Shown: one piece after another, positions 7,186 through 14,672 of the stretch
Layout: each line of letters starts with the position of its first letter
Numbering within the stretch: the first letter of the stretch is position 1
From: Eutrophobius sp051275005
Lineage (GTDB): Bacteria > Pseudomonadota > Gammaproteobacteria > Eutrophobiales > Eutrophobiaceae
Reading direction: 5' to 3'
Length of the DNA stretch: 19,143 nt
NCBI GenBank assembly: GCA_051275005.1
Contig: JBNMOP010000051.1
Coordinates: 1 to 19,143 of the forward strand
Notes under the pieces: generated by a model
What the model was told of the DNA's origin: nothing
Databases searched by the model: none
The model's input: only the letters and a program-made list of their open reading frames with translations
Position numbers and translations under genes: made by a program

Positions 7186-8973
7186 CTAATCATCTTTATT
7201 TGGTGGTACCGTAGCATAGATCTCTTCAAGTGTTGTTAAACCTTCTGCAATTTTTTGGGCACCACTAATTTTTAAGGCTTCCATTCCCTGTTTCTCTGCG
7301 GCCTCAATATATAATTGCAAATCATTAGTAGTATTGATCAAATTGCGTATATTTTTATCGATAACAAGTGATTCATATATACCCGTACGTCCCATATATC
7401 CTGTATGACGACATTCGTCGCACCCTACAGGTGAATAGGCTGTATCTGGCAGCTTTAATTTTGTCGGAAATACCAGCTTTTCCCATGCAGTTTTATCGAG
7501 TTTTCCAGGTTTTTTACAATGAGGACAAAGTGTGCGTACCAAGCGCTGCGCGAGTATTCCCAGCAAGGTGGCACCAATTAAGTAAGGTTGAGCACCCAGG
7601 TCTAATAACCTGGTAATAGTTGATGGTGCATCATTGGTGTGCAGACTTGAGAGTACCAAATGTCCAGTCAAGGCAGCCTGTATAGTTACCTCAACAGTTT
7701 GCTTATCACGAATTTCGCCCACCATTATGATATCAGGGTCTTGTCTTAATAATGTTCGCACGCCATTCGCAAATGTAACATCAATGACAGGTTGAACCTG
7801 CATTTGATTAAACAGTGGATCGACTAGTTCTATCGGATCTTCAATTGTACAAATATTTAATTCTGGTCGTGCTATTTGTTTCAGAGTTGAATATAAAGTC
7901 GTAGTTTTACCTGAGCCTGTTGGACCGGTAACAAGTATAATCCCGTGAGGACTATCAATAATTTTTTCCCAGCATTTCATGTTATAGGATGAAAAACCGA
8001 GTTCTGGATAATCTTTCATCAACATGTCTGGATTAAATATTCTCAAAACTAATTTTTCACCAAATGCTGTAGGCATAGTAGAAAGACGCATTTCTACTTC
8101 ATTGCCAGATGGTGTTTTAGTTTTAATTCGACCGTCCTGAGGTCTGCGTTTATCCGTTACGTCCATGCGACCTAGGGATTTTAATCTACTTGTGATTGCA
8201 CCCATTAGAGCAATCGGAAAGTCATGAACCATATGTAAAATTCCGTCTATACGAAATCTGACTCTGCCCTTGTCACGTCTAGGTTCAAGATGAATATCAC
8301 TCGCCCTTTGTTCAAATGCGAATTGTAAGACCCAATCAACCAGACTGACTATATGCCGATCATTTGCATCTGGCTCACCGGATTTTCCAACTTCGATTAA
8401 TTGCTCAAAATTCTGTAATAATCCAACTTCCTTATTTGATGATTCAGAAACTGCACCAATTAATGAACGGCTGACCCCATAAAATTCAGCAAGATAACGT
8501 TCAAGGTCTATGGGATTAATGATGACACGTTTAATTTGTCTACGTGTTATTCGTTCAAGCTCATGTACCCAGGATGTATTAAAAGGTTCACATGTCGCGA
8601 TGGTTAGTATTGAGTTGGTGACATGTACTGGTAATATTTTAAGTTTATTGGCATAGGCTTGCGATACCACACTTGTAACTTTACTGATGTCGATTTTGAG
8701 AGGATCTATTCTAAAATATTCCTGGCTTGTTTTTTTCGCTAGCCATCTTGTTAATTGGTCGATTGTCAGAGAATAGCTGGGTTTGGTATCACTTTGTAAA
8801 CTTAATTCTGAAATTATAATTATAGGATGTATAGTCTTATTTGTTTCTATCAAAGCGGTGGTTTTAAGTGGTGCAATTTGTTGGGAACTGAGAATATTAT
8901 CTTCTAATAATTGCTCTATTACATATGTGAGAGTCACATTTGATTCCGTCTCGATTTTTACTGGATTAGCCAT
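7186..8973 (-). CDS. GspE/PilB-family secretion or pilus assembly ATPase (orphan)
   Basis: This is a hexameric AAA+-like ATPase of the type II secretion/type IV pilus extension family, 595 residues. An N-terminal MshEN/GspE-N-like region spans about 60-165. The catalytic part has Walker A GPTGSGKT (350-357), the Asp box TIEDPIE (376-382), Walker B DPDIIMVGEIRD (412-423) and the His box GHLVLSSLHTND (437-448). The tetracysteine zinc motif is CPHC (483-486) and CDEC (518-521). The zinc motif argues for GspE/PilB rather than PilT or TadA. No pilC, pilD, pilin or other gsp gene is nearby, so which machine it powers is unknown. The start is ATG at 8971-8973. It may be the first gene of a two-gene unit with the dioxygenase-like gene. 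Confidence 0.93.
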   Translation of the reverse strand: MANPVKIETESNVTLTYVIEQLLEDNILSSQQIAPLKTTALIETNKTIHPIIIISELSLQSDTKPSYSLTIDQLTRWLAKKTSQEYFRIDPLKIDISKVTSVVSQAYANKLKILPVHVTNSILTIATCEPFNTSWVHELERITRRQIKRVIINPIDLERYLAEFYGVSRSLIGAVSESSNKEVGLLQNFEQLIEVGKSGEPDANDRHIVSLVDWVLQFAFEQRASDIHLEPRRDKGRVRFRIDGILHMVHDFPIALMGAITSRLKSLGRMDVTDKRRPQDGRIKTKTPSGNEVEMRLSTMPTAFGEKLVLRIFNPDMLMKDYPELGFSSYNMKCWEKIIDSPHGIILVTGPTGSGKTTTLYSTLKQIARPELNICTIEDPIELVDPLFNQMQVQPVIDVTFANGVRTLLRQDPDIIMVGEIRDKQTVEVTIQAALTGHLVLSSLHTNDAPSTITRLLDLGAQPYLIGATLLGILAQRLVRTLCPHCKKPGKLDKTAWEKLVFPTKLKLPDTAYSPVGCDECRHTGYMGRTGIYESLVIDKNIRNLINTTNDLQLYIEAAEKQGMEALKISGAQKIAEGLTTLEEIYATVPPNKDD

Positions 8974-9097
8974 AGCGCCTAAATATTCCCAATTTTTGTA
9001 ATGGAACGTTTAACCTTTAATAAAGTCTGATAAGATACATTATATTGGTTCTGGATTATACGTGCTAACAGTGGGATATATATTATTGGAGAGACTC

Positions 9098-9811
9098 ATG
9101 TATCTGAAAACATTAGTTATTTTATGTGCTTTATTTTTTTCAGTAAATTCTCAGGCGGAAACAAATGAGGTTGATATCATCAGGGCATCAATAATGACTC
9201 TACTTCCGGATGCTGTAGTTGACCATATTGAAAAATCAGCATTACCTGGTATGTATTCAATATTGATCGGTGCAGAAGTTTTATATATCACCGCTGATGG
9301 AAAATATCTTTTCAAGGGAGATTTAATCGATATTCCTAATAAATCTAATGTCAGTGAAGAGCGTCGATCGATTGCTAGAAAAATGATTCTAAAAAATATT
9401 CCTAAATCAGAATATATTACCTTTTCTCCAAAAATTTCTAAACATAAGATATTTGTTTTTACCGATATTACCTGCGGATTTTGTCAGAAGTTACAAAGTG
9501 AAATTATAGAAATTAATGAAAAAGGTATCGAAGTAAACTATCTGGCGTTCCCACGTGAGGGCTTAAATACAGTTACTTCATTTAGAATGGAATCTGTCTG
9601 GTGTGCTAATGATCGGCAATCTGCTCTCTTAGATGCCATGAAGGGAGAGGATATAGATCCAACCGATTGTAATAACCCTGTAGCAGAGCATTACGGTCTT
9701 GGCCAATCTATGGGAGTTAGAGGTACACCTGCTATCTATACAGAAGACGGAAGATATCTTCCAGGATATATGCCGCCCGATGATTTACTTAAGGCAGTAA
9801 GTAATAATTAA
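9098..9811 (+). CDS. dsbC: Thiol:disulfide interchange protein DsbC
   Basis: DsbC is a periplasmic protein-disulfide isomerase, kept reduced by DsbD and dimeric through its N-terminal domain. ATG at 9098 follows a strong GGAGAG (9088-9093) and gives 237 residues with a signal peptide of about 20 (cleavage after NSQA). A GTG at 9062 is also in frame but places the hydrophobic segment inside and is less likely. The N-terminal dimerisation domain runs to about 80. The thioredoxin-fold domain has the active site CGFC (126-129), the cis-proline loop GTPAI (209-213) and the second cysteine pair Cys169/Cys191 as in E. coli DsbC. Its stop interlocks with that of the convergent DUF3108 gene. Confidence 0.94.
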   Translation: MYLKTLVILCALFFSVNSQAETNEVDIIRASIMTLLPDAVVDHIEKSALPGMYSILIGAEVLYITADGKYLFKGDLIDIPNKSNVSEERRSIARKMILKNIPKSEYITFSPKISKHKIFVFTDITCGFCQKLQSEIIEINEKGIEVNYLAFPREGLNTVTSFRMESVWCANDRQSALLDAMKGEDIDPTDCNNPVAEHYGLGQSMGVRGTPAIYTEDGRYLPGYMPPDDLLKAVSNN

Positions 9812-10527
9812 TTCTTATGCCCTTTTAGCGAGTTAATGACTACTGTAGTTTTTTCGCCTTCATCCGTTATTTCAAGTTTCACTGGCAAGAAATTCATATC
9901 TGGTGCACTCCAGAATATGGATGTCCGATCACTGTCTTTTCGTCTACGTATTAACTTTATTGTTCGTAATTTTCCCATAGGTGTATCGATAATTTCTTCA
10001 CCTATTATTTCAAATATATAGGTCTTTTCTTTTCCACCATCGGCAATTTGGTATTGAAGATTTGATTTACCTTGCTGTAAATCCAGCATAATAAAATATT
10101 GATACAGCAATTTATCTATTACGCCTTCTTCTGCTGGCATTTTCCAGGAAGAGCCATTTATAGAATTTGTGATTTGATTTTTAACCCAGTCAAATTTGAC
10201 AGTTACGTTTCGTGGTTTTTTTGTACCACTGCGATCATACTCATAGAATTCAGGTTCTAATTTTCCATTAATATTTTTCCAAATACTCTTCTCAATAATC
10301 TTATCTTTTCTAAAAAGCGATACGATGCCAGTAGTATTGGTTTCAGAGTATAGTATCTGACCATCTTCAGTATTTGATAAAGTACGATGCATTTTTGCTA
10401 CATTTAGACCGCCACGAAAGACGTTATATATAGCATCAAATTCAAATGTCGAACCTGACGCTTCTGTCGGCATTGAAAAGCTAACGGATGATATTAAAAT
10501 GATGAACGAGGTTATTATATTTTTCAT
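9808..10527 (-). CDS. DUF3108 family exported protein
   Basis: The 239-residue protein begins with a signal peptide (MKNIITSFIILISSVSFS, probable cleavage near TEASG at about 22-25). The mature part is beta-rich with features of DUF3108: FEFDAIYNVFRGGLNVAKM near the start, YEYDRSGTKKPRNVTVKFDW in the middle and FWSAPDMNFLPVKLE near the end. Members are periplasmic or outer-membrane associated and of unknown function. No ribosome binding site is evident. It runs convergently to dsbC, sharing a 4-bp TTAA that holds both stop codons (9808-9811), and divergently from waaA. Confidence 0.85.
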   Translation of the reverse strand: MKNIITSFIILISSVSFSMPTEASGSTFEFDAIYNVFRGGLNVAKMHRTLSNTEDGQILYSETNTTGIVSLFRKDKIIEKSIWKNINGKLEPEFYEYDRSGTKKPRNVTVKFDWVKNQITNSINGSSWKMPAEEGVIDKLLYQYFIMLDLQQGKSNLQYQIADGGKEKTYIFEIIGEEIIDTPMGKLRTIKLIRRRKDSDRTSIFWSAPDMNFLPVKLEITDEGEKTTVVINSLKGHKN

Positions 10528-10554
10528 ATTAATAACTATGACTAGCCTAGTATG

Positions 10555-10605
10555 ATAAGATTCAATCTTATAGATTATAGTACAGAACTATTAATGTGTG
10601 TACTA
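10555..10605. promoter_or_regulatory. Inverted repeats in the DUF3108/waaA divergent region
   Basis: The 179-bp gap between these divergent genes is very AT-rich. It holds ATAAGAT-TCA-ATCTTAT (10555-10571) and TAGTACA (10578-10584) matched by TGTACTA (10599-10605). Also ACTAG-C-CTAGT sits at 10541-10551. Such dyads could be operators or simply AT-rich chance palindromes; no promoter can be assigned with confidence. Confidence 0.3.
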
Positions 10606-10706
10606 AAGATACATTAATATATCTATATTTATTATATTGTTACAGCGTTTTACAATAATCCGAGTTAATTTCATTTAACAGTAAATATAAATATCTCGAT
10701 TTTCAA

Positions 10707-11969
10707 ATGTATCTTATTTATTTGCTCGTTATTTATCTATTGCTTCCAGTTGTAATAATTCGATTGATCCTAGTGTGCATAAGGAATCCAGAATATCGCA
10801 TTCGAGTTATGGAAAGGTTTGGTGTTAGCAAAAAACCTGAGACAAAAAATAAAATAATCTGGATCCATGCAGTATCAGTTGGCGAAGTTCATGCTACAAA
10901 GCCATTAGTTGATTATATACATGATCACTATTTCGGATATAGCATAATAATTACAACAGTAACGCCAACAGGTGCTTTTGCTGTTAACAAGTTATTTGCG
11001 GGTAAAGTCATTCATCGATACCTCCCTTATGATATACCGTACTTTATAAATAAATTTCTAAATACTCTTCAGCCAACTATTTTGCTAGTGATGGAGACAG
11101 AAATCTGGCCAGCACTTTTTACAGAATGTAAAAAAAACAGGATCCCCATTGTATTGATAAATGCAAGGTTGTCAGATAAATCACTAACCGGTTATCGAAT
11201 ATTTTCTAAATTTACTAAACTGATAATAAGTTATATTACTGTAATTGCTGCTCAGTCAGAAACGGATGCCAAACGATTTATATCCCTTGGTGCCAGAACG
11301 GATAAGACCTTTATAACGGGTAATCTTAAATTCGATGTAACAATTCCTGAAAGTGTCTATGAAGAAGGTCAATCTATTAAGATAAAGTTTGAGCAAAGAC
11401 CTATATTTTTAGCCGCGAGTACACATGATGGTGAGGAGATTCTTTTACTCAAAGCTTTGTTAAAAATTAAAGTCACTATCCCAGAGTGCCTTTTAATCAT
11501 TGCTCCCAGGCACCCTGATAGGACATCAAAAATTCGTAAATTGTGTGAAAAAGAATTTTTAAGCACTACAAGTTATTCTGATAATATCAGAGAAATCAAT
11601 AGCATAGATGTTTTTATACTGGATACACTTGGCCAGCTAACAGCTTATTATGCTGCTGCTGATATTGCATTTGTTGGGGGAAGTCTGGTACCTATAGGAG
11701 GTCATAATATACTGGAACCCGCCATCTTGAGTTTACCAATAATAACTGGTGAATACTTATCAAATTTTCGAGAAATTTCTTCATTACTTTTAAATGAAGA
11801 TGCTCTGCTCATAATAAATGAACCCGATACACTAAGTGAGGCAGTAATTAAATTATTCCAGGATGCTAAATTAAGACAAAAAATGGGGGATAGGGCAAAG
11901 GCCGTAATAGACATGAATAAGGGGAAAACTCAGAAACTAATGAAGCTAATAGGTAGTATGATATCTTAA
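10707..11969 (+). CDS. waaA: 3-deoxy-D-manno-octulosonic acid (Kdo) transferase
   Basis: WaaA (KdtA) transfers Kdo from CMP-Kdo to lipid IVA at the inner face of the cytoplasmic membrane, building the LPS inner core; it implies a Gram-negative outer membrane. The 420-residue protein has an N-terminal membrane anchor (about 1-24) and a GT-B fold of family GT30. Motifs include HAVSVGEV with the proposed catalytic base Glu60, METEIWP near 130, NARLSDKS near 150, and the donor-binding FVGGSLVPIGGHNILEPA at about 322-339. The ATG at 10707 lacks a clear ribosome binding site, but the N-terminus aligns with the family. Whether it transfers one or two Kdo residues cannot be told from the sequence. 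Confidence 0.95.
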   Translation: MYLIYLLVIYLLLPVVIIRLILVCIRNPEYRIRVMERFGVSKKPETKNKIIWIHAVSVGEVHATKPLVDYIHDHYFGYSIIITTVTPTGAFAVNKLFAGKVIHRYLPYDIPYFINKFLNTLQPTILLVMETEIWPALFTECKKNRIPIVLINARLSDKSLTGYRIFSKFTKLIISYITVIAAQSETDAKRFISLGARTDKTFITGNLKFDVTIPESVYEEGQSIKIKFEQRPIFLAASTHDGEEILLLKALLKIKVTIPECLLIIAPRHPDRTSKIRKLCEKEFLSTTSYSDNIREINSIDVFILDTLGQLTAYYAAADIAFVGGSLVPIGGHNILEPAILSLPIITGEYLSNFREISSLLLNEDALLIINEPDTLSEAVIKLFQDAKLRQKMGDRAKAVIDMNKGKTQKLMKLIGSMIS

Positions 11970-12010
11970 ATATTATATATGCATTTAAATTGAGAATGCA
12001 GTAGCCAATT

Positions 12011-13390
12011 TCAGTCGAGTAAATTAAGCATTTCCTGAATCTTGGTATATTTCTCCCTCGGTTTTTCTTTCGGCAGACCTCGTTCGATTTCACTCTTATC
12101 AATTATTGTCCAGTCAGAAAAAGTGATGTAACGAACACCTGCCTTATCAAGTATCAATTTTGCCGCATTAGTTCCCTGTTTGTTTTCATCTTCTGGAAAC
12201 AGCGCTATATCCTCTATGAGAGATTTCACTGTAGCAACGCTATCTGCCCTATTTGTACCTATAATTCCTGATGGACCACGTTTTATCCAGCCTGCTACGT
12301 AAATGCCAGGAACAGCTATATCGTTCTCTGTAACCCGACCTTCTAAATTAGGGATCACGCCACGTTTATCATCAAAAGGGACGCCAGGTATTGCAATACC
12401 CTTGTAACCAATACTGCGAAATACAATGCCTGTATCGATCTCTAGAAAATTTCCAGTGCCTTTTGCAGATTGTTTAAACGCCTCACCAGACAGGGCATTA
12501 TGTTCAAGTTTGACCTGTTTAATCCTGTTTTCACCTAGCATCTCGATGGGACTCTTAAGAAAGGTAAAGTGTACATTTCTTTTCTTATTTAATATTGGTG
12601 TTTGTTGGGCATATCCCTGGAATAATTCATAAACTTTTTTACTGCTGGCATTCGTTTTTTCTTCAAGCTCAATTTGGCTTTCTGGATTTAGTATTAGTTC
12701 GTTCGGATCAATAATTGCATTTGAGTCTGCTAATTCTCCAAATTCTTTTAATTCCTTAGATGTAAATTTTGCCTGGGAAGGACCTCGTCTACCAATAACG
12801 TAGATGTCCTTGATTTTACTCTGCTCAAGCGTATCCAGGGCATGTTCGGCTATATCTGTGTGTTTTAACTCATCATGGGTTTTAGCCAGTATTCGGCTTA
12901 CATCTGCCGCGACGTTACCCTGGCCAAAGATAACTGCTACGTCATGAGATAGATCAAAAGATCTGTCTCGATAATCGGGATGTCCATTATACCAGCCTAC
13001 AAATTCTGTTGCGGTATGACTACCTGGCAGGTCTTCACCTGGAATACCAAGTTTACGATCAGATTCAGCACCACAGGTGAAAATAACGGCATGATATAAA
13101 TTTTTCAGGACATCAACAGAGAGGTCTTTGCCTATGGTTACATTGCCAAAAAAACTAAATTGAGGGGACTCGGCTATCTTTGCATAAAGAACCATTGCCT
13201 GTTTTAATTTTGGATGATCAGGTGCCACACCGCTGCGTACCAGACCATAAGGGACAGGTAATCTTTCATACATATCAACATCCGTTGACAAGCCTGACTT
13301 TAACAAGGCATCCGTTGCGTAAAATCCGCTAGGACCACTGCCAACGATAGCTACCTTGAGTGGGTTATCTTTAGTCCCTAATTTACTCAC
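12011..13390 (-). CDS. fprA: Ferredoxin-NADP+ reductase, adrenodoxin reductase type
   Basis: This FAD flavoprotein exchanges electrons between NADPH and ferredoxin. The 459-residue product has the FAD site GSGPSGFYA (17-25), then the family signature YERLPVPYGLVRSGVAPDHP (41-60), the NADP-binding GQGNVAADVSRIL (156-168), and the C-terminal flavin motif GWIKRGPSGIIGTNR (367-381). This is the adrenodoxin reductase/FprA class, distinct from plant-type Fpr. The start is GTG at 13388-13390, with no clear ribosome binding site; a 14-bp palindrome precedes it. It lies 41 bases after fdxA on the same strand, and the ferredoxin FdxA is its likely partner. Direction of electron flow is not shown by the sequence. 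Confidence 0.93.
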   Translation of the reverse strand: MSKLGTKDNPLKVAIVGSGPSGFYATDALLKSGLSTDVDMYERLPVPYGLVRSGVAPDHPKLKQAMVLYAKIAESPQFSFFGNVTIGKDLSVDVLKNLYHAVIFTCGAESDRKLGIPGEDLPGSHTATEFVGWYNGHPDYRDRSFDLSHDVAVIFGQGNVAADVSRILAKTHDELKHTDIAEHALDTLEQSKIKDIYVIGRRGPSQAKFTSKELKEFGELADSNAIIDPNELILNPESQIELEEKTNASSKKVYELFQGYAQQTPILNKKRNVHFTFLKSPIEMLGENRIKQVKLEHNALSGEAFKQSAKGTGNFLEIDTGIVFRSIGYKGIAIPGVPFDDKRGVIPNLEGRVTENDIAVPGIYVAGWIKRGPSGIIGTNRADSVATVKSLIEDIALFPEDENKQGTNAAKLILDKAGVRYITFSDWTIIDKSEIERGLPKEKPREKYTKIQEMLNLLD

Positions 13391-13395
13391 TACGG

Positions 13396-13409
13396 TCGTT
13401 TATAAACGA
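13396..13409. repeat. 14-bp palindrome between fdxA and fprA
   Basis: TCGTTTATAAACGA is a perfect palindrome in the 41-base fdxA-fprA gap, ending 5 bases upstream of the fprA GTG. In RNA it could form a 5-bp stem with a TATA loop at the ribosome-binding position; in DNA it could be an operator. Confidence 0.45.
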
Positions 13410-13431
13410 TTCTAGGTTGATATTATTAAGA

Positions 13432-13737
13432 TTAAAATCCAAGTTCTGTTTTTCGTTCTTCAGCGCCAGGCAGGGGATCCATAGGTTCAGAGATAGTGGG
13501 GAGTTCAGCTGCACGTGAGGCATTAATTTCAATCCATTTTGTCTGGTCTTCGGGCAAATCATCTTCTTCAAATATTGCCTGTACTGGGCACTCAGGTATA
13601 CAGGCACTACAGTCAATACAGACTTCAGGATCGATATATAACATATCATTATCATAATGGAAACACTCAACAGGGCAGACTGCTACACAATCGGTGAATC
13701 TACACTTTTGGCAGTTATCAGTAACAACTGTTGTCAT
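13432..13737 (-). CDS. fdxA: 7Fe ferredoxin FdxA ([3Fe-4S][4Fe-4S])
   Basis: This is a small soluble electron carrier of the Azotobacter ferredoxin I type, 101 residues. All nine cysteines of that protein are in register, shifted by one: Cys9, 12, 17, 21, 25, 40, 43, 46 and 50. By analogy Cys9/17/50 hold the [3Fe-4S] cluster and Cys21/40/43/46 the [4Fe-4S] cluster. The C-terminal PMDPLPGAEE matches the FdI tail, slightly shortened. ATG at 13735-13737 follows a strong GAGGAGAG in the minus strand (about 13744-13751). It is the first gene of a pair with fprA, consistent with ferredoxin and its reductase being made together. Confidence 0.96.
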   Translation of the reverse strand: MTTVVTDNCQKCRFTDCVAVCPVECFHYDNDMLYIDPEVCIDCSACIPECPVQAIFEEDDLPEDQTKWIEINASRAAELPTISEPMDPLPGAEERKTELGF

Positions 13738-14123
13738 TGTTCTCTCCTCAATTTTTTATCGTAGCCAAGAGTCTAGTAAAAACATTACTATTTCTTGTTA
13801 TACCTGTAATAAATTTTAACCTGAAGCTTGGTTGGTCTCTTATAATTAAATTTAATTATAGATATTTTTATTATTTATCCATTTACATACTGGCACATAT
13901 TGCAGCTACATTATATGTCAGCGATATACTCCTTGCTACATTAAATCTTCTGCTAGAGTCATTTCACTTTATCGTATGAATTGAGACAGAAAAAAGTCCA
14001 AAATTTTTTTAATATGAAGTTATGAGTCATAATTTAGATAATCAGTTTTATTTATTGACTCGTTTAAGATCACGACTTTTTTATTTTGAGCTAACCTTCC
14101 ATGTTGGCTAGTTATGCATATTT

Positions 14124-14139
14124 GTTGCGTTAACGCAAC
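14124..14139. repeat. Perfect 16-bp palindrome
   Basis: GTTGCGTTAACGCAAC is self-complementary over all 16 bases and lies about 100 bp before the TTGACA of the candidate RNA locus. Its size and symmetry are those of a dimeric regulator's operator. It matches no consensus that I recognise with confidence. Confidence 0.6.
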
Positions 14140-14224
14140 GATTATAAGCGTAAATTGGTCTGGTGTTTCACTTATTTTTAATAAATAAAACCAATAAAAT
14201 TAGTAAGTTATATCTACATAGGAA

Positions 14225-14230
14225 TTGACA
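14225..14230 (+). promoter_or_regulatory. Consensus -35 hexamer TTGACA upstream of the candidate RNA
   Basis: TTGACA is a perfect -35 match. The hexamer 17 bp downstream (ATGCTT, 14248-14253) is a poor -10, so promoter activity is uncertain. Confidence 0.3.
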
Positions 14231-14254
14231 CTTATTGGGCTTGGACAATGCTTC

Positions 14255-14565
14255 AAATTTAACGTACATTTCAGTCAAGAGGTTGAGATACTTAGGAAGG
14301 TTACGGTAAATCCTCAACTGATTGCTGCAGCGCAAAATAATCTGGATAAATAACCAGAGCTGTAGATGTTAAATACAAAATTGTTGATTCCTTGAATCAG
14401 TAGACATGTATTTCACAGACATGATATGACCTTTTGGATTTTATTCCAATTGGACAATCATACCAGGCACTGTACTGATTAAGACGTACCTGGATTTTGG
14501 TTGGATGAATAAAAACTATAATCAACCAAGCAACGACACACCCCAGTTCTGCTGGGGTTTTTTTT
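14255..14565 (+). ncRNA. Candidate small RNA of about 310 nt, family unknown
   Basis: A strong intrinsic terminator ends this stretch, and no + strand protein gene lies upstream for over 2 kb. The natural reading is a noncoding transcript starting downstream of TTGACA (14225-14230). Small hairpins are visible: GTTGAG/CTCAAC enclosing 14289-14312, TCTGG/CCAGA (14341-14358), TGATTC-CTT-GAATCA (14385-14399), TTGGA/TCCAA (14434-14449), and CCAGG/CCTGG (about 14463-14493). I looked for and did not find the signatures of tmRNA, RNase P RNA, 4.5S RNA or 6S RNA. The 5' end is a guess. Confidence 0.4.
14540..14565 (+). terminator. Strong Rho-independent terminator
   Basis: ACCCCAG (14540-14546) pairs with CTGGGGT (14552-14558) around a TTCTG loop and runs into eight T residues (14558-14565). 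The T-tract follows only on the + strand, so it ends a + strand transcript, opposite to nrdB and fdxA. Confidence 0.9.
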
Positions 14566-14580
14566 GTTCAAAATAAATTT

Positions 14581-14600
14581 GCGGTGCCGGGTGGCACTGC
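14581..14600. repeat. 8-bp hairpin with GGGT loop
   Basis: GCGGTGCC (14581-14588) pairs with GGCACTGC (14593-14600), with one G-U pair on the + strand. It is the first of the GC-rich structures after the terminator. Confidence 0.5.
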
Positions 14601-14614
14601 ATCGGAATAAGAAG

Positions 14615-14648
14615 GCCTGGTATCAGGAAGAGGTTGGAGATACCAGGC
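14615..14648. repeat. Perfect 10-bp hairpin downstream of nrdB
   Basis: GCCTGGTATC (14615-14624) and GATACCAGGC (14639-14648) are perfect complements around a 14-base loop. Read on the minus strand the stem is followed by CTTCTTATT, so it may act as a weak terminator or 3'-end stabiliser of the nrdAB message. The right arm recurs as ATACCAGGCA at 14460-14469. Confidence 0.55.
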
Positions 14649-14672
14649 AATAGCCAAGTTCCATCTCGGCTC

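Noticed and set aside
9062..9097. GTG start extending DsbC by 12 residues
   Set aside because: The ATG at 9098 has a strong GGAGAG and gives a clean signal peptide at the N-terminus.
11980..12000. Bidirectional terminator between waaA and fprA
   Set aside because: Only a 6-bp TGCATT/AATGCA stem with no T-tract on either side.
13731..13979. 82-codon + strand frame from a TTG
   Set aside because: The start lies inside the fdxA coding and ribosome-binding sequence; the product is low-complexity and AT-driven, and no ribosome binding site precedes it. Only its later part is kept, as a weak finding.
14541..14557. Terminator hairpin serving the nrdAB operon
   Set aside because: On the minus strand the stem is preceded by the A-tract and not followed by T residues, so it cannot be an intrinsic terminator for nrdB.
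14281..14565. tmRNA, RNase P RNA or 4.5S RNA
   Set aside because: Checked for the tRNA-like ends and tag, the P4 core sequences and the GGAAGGAAGCAGCC-type loop; none is present.
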